From NCBI GenBank assembly GCA_904419955.1, contig CAJFTO010000020.1:1-49131 (forward strand): a stretch of DNA of 49,131 nucleotides. Direction: 5' to 3'. Origin of the DNA: Candidatus Roslinia caecavium (GTDB lineage: Bacteria; Bacillota; Clostridia; Monoglobales; Monoglobaceae). Below, in pieces: positions 44,625 to 49,131 of this stretch (position 1 is the stretch's first letter; every line of letters begins with the position of its first letter). The position numbers and the translations under genes were made by a program. Below the pieces are notes generated by a model. It was given only the letters and a program-made list of their open reading frames with translations, did not search any database and had not been told where the DNA came from.

Positions 44625-45674
44625 ATGTATAAGAAACTAGCCCAAACATTAGACAAATACGGCGCGTGTCTTTTGACCTCTCCGCACGGAATGAGATACT
44701 TCAGCGGCTTCACAGGCGGCGAAGGCGCGGTCCTTATCACCCAAAACGGACGGTATGTGATAGTAGATTCCCGCTACACCGGAATAGCTCTCGGCGAGTG
44801 CGCGGAATTTGAGGTGATAGAGTTCGGCAAGGTCGGACTTTTGGACGTTATCAAGGAAAAACTCTCCGGATTCGACACGCTTGCGTTCGAGGACGAATAT
44901 ATGAGCTTCAGCGCCTATAAAAGGTACAGCTCTTATCTAAAGGGCGTTGAGTTTATCCCTTATTCGAGGGAATTTGAAAAACTCAGAATGATAAAGACTC
45001 CGGACGAGCTGGAAAGGATCGCCAAGGCCGAACAGATAGGCGTAGAAGCGTTCGAGCATATACTTGGCTTTATAAGACCAGGCGTAAGCGAAAACGCCGT
45101 TGCGGCGGAGCTTGAATATTTTATGAAAAAGAATGGCGCTGAAAAAACGTCGTTTGATACGATAGTCGTATCCGGCGAAAAGTCCGCGCTGCCTCACGGA
45201 ACGCCGTCGGATAAGCCGATCGAAACCGGGGATTTTGTGACCATGGACTTCGGCTGCGTATATAAAGGGTACTGCTCGGATATGACGCGTACCATCGTAG
45301 TAGGGAAGGCGAGCGAACGCCAGAAGGAGATATATAATATAGTAAAAACCGCTCAACAGACCGGTCTCGACGCTATAAAAGCCGGGATATCCGGGAGCGA
45401 AGCGGACGCGAAGGCGAGAGCCGTGATAGACGACGCCGGATACGGCGAGTATTTCGGTCATTCACTCGGACACGGCGTTGGACTTTTGATACACGAACTT
45501 CCGAATCTGTCGCCGAGGTCGGATATTACCCTTCGGGAAAACATGGTCGTATCCTGCGAGCCGGGAATATATATTTTAGGTTTCGGCGGCGTTAGGATAG
45601 AGGACTTGGTTTGCGTCAAGGAAAACGGTATCCAAAACTTTACTAAGCTCGGCAAAGAACTGATAGAACTATAA
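44625..45674 (+). CDS. M24B metallopeptidase, Xaa-Pro aminopeptidase type
   Basis: 349 residues, the length of the short YqhT/PepQ-like enzymes. N-terminal creatinase domain, then the pita-bread catalytic domain with the five metal ligands visible: D in MDFGCVYKGY and D in SDMTRT, H in LGHGVGLLIHE, E in EPGIYI, and E in RIEDLV. It removes an N-terminal residue from X-Pro peptides in the cytoplasm. In many Firmicutes efp follows; here a terminator follows instead. AGCAGGTGAG precedes the ATG. Confidence 0.93.
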   Translation: MYKKLAQTLDKYGACLLTSPHGMRYFSGFTGGEGAVLITQNGRYVIVDSRYTGIALGECAEFEVIEFGKVGLLDVIKEKLSGFDTLAFEDEYMSFSAYKRYSSYLKGVEFIPYSREFEKLRMIKTPDELERIAKAEQIGVEAFEHILGFIRPGVSENAVAAELEYFMKKNGAEKTSFDTIVVSGEKSALPHGTPSDKPIETGDFVTMDFGCVYKGYCSDMTRTIVVGKASERQKEIYNIVKTAQQTGLDAIKAGISGSEADAKARAVIDDAGYGEYFGHSLGHGVGLLIHELPNLSPRSDITLRENMVVSCEPGIYILGFGGVRIEDLVCVKENGIQNFTKLGKELIEL

Positions 45675-45798
45675 CGCGCGGCCCATTTATCATGAATTTA
45701 AAACGTCGTCTTGCGATCCGCGCGGCGGCTTCGGCTCATATAATAAACCGGATCGTTCACGATGCGAGAGAAAACCTATTACAAATTTAAACATTTTT

Positions 45799-45832
45799 GA
45801 GACGCGCCCGCAACCGCGTCTCTTTCTTTGTC
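45799..45832 (+). terminator. terminator after the M24 peptidase gene
   Basis: GAGACGCG and CGCGTCTC form an 8-bp stem with an 8-base loop, followed by TTTCTTTGT. Confidence 0.75.
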
Positions 45833-45927
45833 GTCTCCTCTTCCTACCGCGCCGCCTTGATCTATATTTTTACGCAAAACTAATTGCCGCAATATTAAAA
45901 ATTTTTATATTTTTTTTATAAAACCCC

Positions 45928-45956
45928 TTGACAAAGGCTTTAGGTTGAGTTATTAT
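45928..45956 (+). promoter_or_regulatory. promoter of the perR-rubrerythrin-rubredoxin group
   Basis: TTGACA, 17-base spacer, TATTAT. Confidence 0.8.
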
Positions 45957-46026
45957 AAAACAGTAATGATTATTAATTTTTCTTTTATTAATATCGTTAG
46001 TATTAAAACATATAATGGTGGTAAAG

Positions 46027-46419
46027 ATGAATAGGAGCAAGCAAAAAGAAGCTATATTAGACGTATTGAGAAATACAAAAAGTCACCCTACCGCTGAATG
46101 GATTTATACAAAGGCAAGAGAGGACATACCTAATTTAAGTCTTGGAACTGTTTATAGGAATTTGTCCCTGTTTGTAAATGAAGGAATGGTAAACAAGATC
46201 AGCGTCGGCGACGGAAACGACCATTTTGACTTTAATACGAAGCCGCACTCGCATTTCGTATGCGATAATTGCGGAAGTATAATCGATATCGACCTTGCGT
46301 TTGACGAAAACAAAATCAAGGAATATATAACCTCCGATTTTAACGGAGTAATACGCGGTCAGAGGATAATTTTCTACGGACTCTGCGATGATTGTAAGGA
46401 CTGTGAATCAAACGAGTAA
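46027..46419 (+). CDS. perR: Fur-family regulator, PerR type
   Basis: 130 residues from ATG 46027 (GGTGG five bases before; the ATG at 46015 is less likely). Winged HTH with HPTAEWIYTKA and SLGTVYRNLSLFVNEGMV, then the regulatory site D-H-F-D-F-N-T-K-P-H-S-H-F and the structural zinc cysteines C-D-N-C and C-D-D-C. The Asp in this site favours PerR, a peroxide sensor, over Fur. It is followed by two oxygen-defence genes, which is the usual PerR context in anaerobic Clostridia. Confidence 0.9.
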   Translation: MNRSKQKEAILDVLRNTKSHPTAEWIYTKAREDIPNLSLGTVYRNLSLFVNEGMVNKISVGDGNDHFDFNTKPHSHFVCDNCGSIIDIDLAFDENKIKEYITSDFNGVIRGQRIIFYGLCDDCKDCESNE

Positions 46420-46526
46420 AAACGATTAATAATTATTATATGAAAACAAAAGAAAAAATAGTCATTGTTTCATACTTCATATGAAACGGTGAATATTAAA
46501 TATTTAAATTTTTGGAGGTAATTATT

Positions 46527-47069
46527 ATGAAAAAATGGGTATGCGGCGTATGCGGTTATGTATTTGAAGGCGAGAATCCGCCTGAGAAATGTCCTCAGTG
46601 TAAAGCTCCGGCGTCCGCTTTTTCTGAGAAGAAAGAAGGCATGGGCTGGGCTTGCGAGCACGTTATTGGCGTAGCTAAAGACGTTGACGAAAGAGTTTTA
46701 GAGGGTCTCAGAGCTAACTTCATAGGCGAATGCACAGAGGTAGGTATGTATCTCGCTATGTCAAGACAGGCTATCCGCGAGGGTTATCCCGAGATCGGCG
46801 CTTTCTATCAGCAGGCTGCGTACGAGGAAGCCGAGCACGCCGCTAAATTTGCGGAGCTTTTGGGCGAGGTTGTTTATCCCGATACGAAGAAAAATCTTCA
46901 GCTCAGAATGGAAGCTGAAGCCGGCGCTACCGAAGGTAAGCTCGAGATAGCTAAGCTTGCTAAGGAGCTGGGCTACGACGCGATCCACGACACCGTTCAC
47001 GAGATGGCTAAGGACGAAGCAAGACACGGCTGCGGTTTCGAAGGCCTCTTAAAGAGATATTTCGGTTAA
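46527..47069 (+). CDS. rbr: reverse rubrerythrin (rubredoxin-ferritin fusion)
   Basis: 180 residues from ATG 46527 (TTTGGAGGTAATTATT before it). Rubredoxin domain at the N-terminus (C-G-V-C-G-Y and C-P-Q-C) followed by a ferritin-like diiron four-helix bundle with [19 protein letters not shown] and [10 protein letters not shown]. Ordinary rubrerythrin has the opposite order, so this is the reverse type, which in Clostridium acetobutylicum reduces H2O2 and oxygen and is repressed by PerR. It lies 107 bases after perR and 52 before a rubredoxin that can donate electrons. Confidence 0.95.
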   Translation: MKKWVCGVCGYVFEGENPPEKCPQCKAPASAFSEKKEGMGWACEHVIGVAKDVDERVLEGLRANFIGECTEVGMYLAMSRQAIREGYPEIGAFYQQAAYEEAEHAAKFAELLGEVVYPDTKKNLQLRMEAEAGATEGKLEIAKLAKELGYDAIHDTVHEMAKDEARHGCGFEGLLKRYFG

Positions 47070-47121
47070 TTTTTACAGAAATATTATATAAAAAATCTAA
47101 TTTAAAAAGGAGTACAGCGTT

Positions 47122-47277
47122 ATGAAAAAATATGTTTGCCCGTGCGGATACGTTTACGATCCCGAAATAGGCGATCCTGATAACGGCGTCGCTCCGGGAA
47201 CTCCCTGGGAAGACGTGCCCGAGGATTGGGTATGCCCGACCTGCGGTCTCGGCAAAGACGCTTTCGAGGAAGAATAA
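47122..47277 (+). CDS. rubredoxin
   Basis: 51 residues from ATG 47122, with AAAAAGGAG seven bases upstream. Typical rubredoxin from [17 protein letters not shown] onward, with the second knuckle C-P-T-C-G. The first knuckle reads V-C-P-C-G-Y, C-x-C instead of the usual C-x-x-C, one residue short. It carries a single Fe in a four-Cys site and donates electrons to rubrerythrin or a flavodiiron enzyme. Last gene of the perR group; a 14-bp-stem terminator follows. Confidence 0.93.
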   Translation: MKKYVCPCGYVYDPEIGDPDNGVAPGTPWEDVPEDWVCPTCGLGKDAFEEE

Positions 47278-47341
47278 GTTTTATCCGGAATTTAATATTC
47301 AATCTAAACTATTCTTTTGAATCGTTAGATGTTTATAACGA

Positions 47342-47382
47342 AAAACGCCTCCCGCGGAAACCCGCCGCGGGAGGCGTTTTAA
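47342..47382. terminator. terminator after rubredoxin
   Basis: AAAACGCCTCCCGC pairs perfectly with GCGGGAGGCGTTTT (14 bp, 11-base loop). A- and T-runs on both sides let it act in either direction. Confidence 0.9.
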
Positions 47383-47430
47383 TATGCGCGAAACGCAGCG
47401 GCGTTTTTTGAGGCCTTTAGCCCGTATGAC

Positions 47431-47461
47431 AAAAGCGGCCAAGTTTTTCTCAGCCGCTTTT
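47431..47461. terminator. second hairpin, probable terminator of the 47502 gene
   Basis: AAAAGCGGC and GCCGCTTTT, perfect 9-bp stem with a 13-base loop, 40 bases beyond the end of the minus-strand membrane-protein gene. Confidence 0.65.
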
Positions 47462-47501
47462 GATAAACTTTATTTAAATGTTCGTAAGCCTTTTAGTCAA
47501 T

Positions 47502-48083
47502 TTATTTCTTTTTCCGCTCGCCGTTCTGCTTATTATTAAAGCGCTTTGAATTTTTATATACGATCATGTTATATAAAGGCGCGAGCGCTCTAAAGCTTTT
47601 CGTTCCCGCGAAATAACCCAGTATCGTAAAGATTGCGGTCGGGAAAATACATAACAAATACAAGAATAAATTACCGGCGCCCATAAACATCTCGAACGGG
47701 AAATAATAGATCTTATATATAAGATCCATAAGCGAAGACACGACGTTTCCGTTATATATGAAGATCTCGAGCCTTACTTCTACCGGGCTGAAATCGATCG
47801 CCCTGAGCGCGTACAGCAGACACGGCAGGATAGCCGAAATAACCGACGCTTTTACAGGCTTCATGTAATCCACTTCGTATCCCGGCAGGTTTCTGGCATC
47901 CTTTTCGCCTATGCTCCAGGCGACCGAATATATCACGTACGCATAAATTATCGAAGTTATAGTCGTCGTGATATACGGATTCGACGACGACAATCTCCAC
48001 AGCGGCAACGTAATCGCGAACGCCGCGATCACGCATATAAAATGATACAAATATATCCTAAGCCCAAATTTCTTATAGTTCAT
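47502..48083 (-). CDS. integral membrane protein of unknown function
   Basis: 193 residues from ATG 48083 (GGAGGTTAAT before it). Four hydrophobic segments: about 12-33, 42-60, 85-100 and 137-160, and a basic C-terminal tail (KNSKRFNNKQNGERKKK). No motif that I recognise. Monocistronic, with a terminator downstream; neighbours give no hint of function. Confidence 0.8.
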   Translation of the reverse strand: MNYKKFGLRIYLYHFICVIAAFAITLPLWRLSSSNPYITTTITSIIYAYVIYSVAWSIGEKDARNLPGYEVDYMKPVKASVISAILPCLLYALRAIDFSPVEVRLEIFIYNGNVVSSLMDLIYKIYYFPFEMFMGAGNLFLYLLCIFPTAIFTILGYFAGTKSFRALAPLYNMIVYKNSKRFNNKQNGERKKK

Positions 48084-48266
48084 ATTAACCTCCAAATAAC
48101 CCCGCTCCGCCGTCCGTCTTGCCCGCCGGTTCGGATCAGGGATGAGAAGCGCGGTCGTTTATCGAGTTATATCTCCCGATTTCCAGTATAATAAATTTCT
48201 ATTATAATTATAGAGAGACTTTTTTCACATCAAAGACGGCTGTCCGCCTTAAAAACTAATTTACGC

Positions 48267-48311
48267 AATAAATAAAAATAAAGGATACAACCCTTTAATG
48301 TCGTATCCTTT
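48267..48311 (-). terminator. terminator after tRNA-Gly
   Basis: Minus strand: AAAGGATACGAC pairs with GTTGTATCCTTT (one G-U), 8-base loop, then ATTTTTATTTATT, 5 bases after the tRNA end. Confidence 0.85.
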
Positions 48312-48315
48312 AATA

Positions 48316-48390
48316 TGGAGCGGAAGACGAGATTCGAACTCGCGACGTTCACCTTGGCAAGGTGACGCTCTACCACTGAGCCACTCCCGC
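48316..48390 (-). tRNA. tRNA-Gly (anticodon GCC)
   Basis: 75-base cloverleaf: acceptor GCGGGAG paired with CTTCCGC, D arm GCTCAGTGGTAGAGC, anticodon stem TCACC/GGTGA with loop TTGCCAA, T arm with GTTCGAATC, discriminator T and encoded CCA. Confidence 0.97.
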
Positions 48391-48410
48391 ATAAATTTTA
48401 GCGTAGGTTT

Positions 48411-48439
48411 ATAATACCACAAACATTTGTAAATGTCAA
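48411..48439 (-). promoter_or_regulatory. tRNA-Gly promoter
   Basis: Minus strand: TTGACA, 17-base spacer, TATTAT, about 15 bases before the tRNA. Confidence 0.85.
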
Positions 48440-48509
48440 TAGAAAATTTAAATTTTATTAAAATTTATCAAAATAAATATTTTACAAGGCGAAGCATTCG
48501 GCAAAGAAA

Positions 48510-48543
48510 GCAAATCAAACCTCCTCCGCTGTCGCAGAGGAGG
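48510..48543 (-). terminator. terminator after the cation efflux gene
   Basis: Minus strand: CCTCCTC pairs with GAGGAGG, 10-base loop, then TTTGATTTG, about 54 bases after the stop codon. Confidence 0.65.
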
Positions 48544-48596
48544 CGGTTTTAGCCGCATTTACAACACTGCCGGTCGTTCGGCGCGTCTGAAAACGG

Positions 48597-49131
48597 CTAT
48601 TTAACGAATTGTTTATCAACCTCAATCACAGCGAAATGGTTGGGGTTCTCGCTTTGGATACGTTCGCTCAGCGTCTTTACTACCTGATCGTCCGGGACCG
48701 GAAAATCATAGGGAACGACGATATCAAATATCACGTTCGTGTGAGTCGGCCCCTTTACTATCCTAAAATCGTGCATAGTGATAGAAGCGTCGATATCCTT
48801 AAGATACCCGGCTACCTTTTTCCTTAGCTGCGCGGTCTCCTCATCGTCTAAGCATATAGGATCCATGTGGATAACGGCGCTGCAGTGCAGATCGTCGCGG
48901 AGCCTGTGTTCGATCGTATCTATCATGTCGTGTATCTCAAGGATATCCCCGTCCGCGGGCACCTCGGCGTGAAGAGATATGAGGATCCTCCCCGGTCCGT
49001 AATTATGGACTATCATATCGTGAATCCCAATAACGCCGTCGTAGGACAGAACAATATCGCTCACCTGTTTAACAAATTCGGGGTCGGGCGCCTGACCGAG
49101 CAACGGACTTATCGTATCCCTCGCCGCGCCT
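48597..49131 (-). CDS. cation diffusion facilitator, C-terminal part
   Basis: The 3' 177 codons of a gene whose start lies beyond the window. The sequence begins DTISPLLGQAPDPEFVKQV, the standard junction after the sixth membrane helix of CDF transporters, and continues as the cytoplasmic dimerisation domain (GIHDMIVHNYGPGRILISLH, IEHRLRDDL, AVIHMDP). CDF proteins exchange Zn, Fe or Mn for protons. The C-terminal part is longer than average, about 70 residues beyond the usual domain, with a repeated ferredoxin-like pattern (MHDFRIVKGPTHTNVIFDIV). Confidence 0.9.
   Translation of the reverse strand, partial: GAARDTISPLLGQAPDPEFVKQVSDIVLSYDGVIGIHDMIVHNYGPGRILISLHAEVPADGDILEIHDMIDTIEHRLRDDLHCSAVIHMDPICLDDEETAQLRKKVAGYLKDIDASITMHDFRIVKGPTHTNVIFDIVVPYDFPVPDDQVVKTLSERIQSENPNHFAVIEVDKQFVK

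Larger units (their letters stand above)
45675..46026. other. intergenic: peptidase terminator and perR promoter
   Basis: Contains the terminator at 45799-45832, an AT-rich stretch, and the perR promoter (45928-45956). A stretch TAATGATTATTAAT lies just after the promoter and may be the regulator's own site, but it fits the PerR box poorly. Confidence 0.6.

Noticed and set aside
46425..46445. PerR or Fur box before the rubrerythrin gene
   Set aside because: The stretch TTAATAATTATTATA is AT-rich and palindromic, but its spacing does not fit the 7-1-7 PerR/Fur consensus. Not called.

Overview
The window looks like a chromosomal piece of a low-to-mid GC, Gram-positive, anaerobic and probably spore-forming member of the Clostridia. 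The evidence is: a Clostridia-type ylxM-ffh-rpsP-khpA-rimM-trmD operon and an rplU-rpmA-obg cluster, strong AGGAGG ribosome binding sites and near-consensus sigma-A promoters, a SpoIID-family protein, an RsgI-type anti-sigma factor, copper-amine-oxidase-like stalk domains, a CIRCE element, and a PerR / reverse rubrerythrin / rubredoxin operon. I cannot name the species. I saw no insertion sequence, prophage or CRISPR array.

Layout. 1-7100 (minus): a giant secreted subtilase of 2316 residues that carries a Kelch region, 14 RCC1-like repeats, an Ig-like domain and a catalytic S8 domain, with a prodomain-like module at its C-terminus; a second secreted protein begins just downstream and runs off the window. 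7499-14500 (minus): housekeeping translation and protein-targeting genes in two promoter-driven groups (ylxM to trmD; rplU-rpmA, then obg-vanZ). 14673-18128 (plus): a LanFEG-type antimicrobial-peptide ABC transporter, a lipoprotein and TspO. 18779-22079 (plus): a compact three-gene cassette of condensation-domain protein, free-standing acyl carrier protein and AMP-forming ligase, with a terminator behind it. 22309-24001 (minus): RsgI-like anti-sigma factor, sigma factor and a small secreted protein with two EF-hand-like loops.

24474-28933 (minus): a small heat-shock protein under a CIRCE-overlapped promoter, then spoIID-like, queA and tgt in one direction. 29328-34382: a secreted protein with a duplicated module, a YjbR protein, and a MerR regulator divergent from an ABC transporter plus DUF4097-type lipoprotein operon whose promoter has a 19-bp spacer. 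34640-39143: a secreted glycoside hydrolase family 2 protein divergent from an AraC-type regulator, with a short leader ORF and a perfect dyad operator between them. 39236-42189 (minus): two stalk-domain secreted proteins, one broken by a frameshift. 42633-49131: rpsU, yqeG, an endonuclease-IV-like TIM barrel, an M24 peptidase, the PerR-rubrerythrin-rubredoxin operon, a membrane protein, tRNA-Gly(GCC) and the end of a cation diffusion facilitator.

The two most interesting systems are the multi-propeller subtilase at 117-7067 and the condensation/ACP/ligase cassette at 18779-22079. The first has an unusual order of recognisable modules. The second is a small assembly-line-like pathway with no release enzyme or known product. 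Several regulatory sites could be read directly from the sequence and are listed separately.
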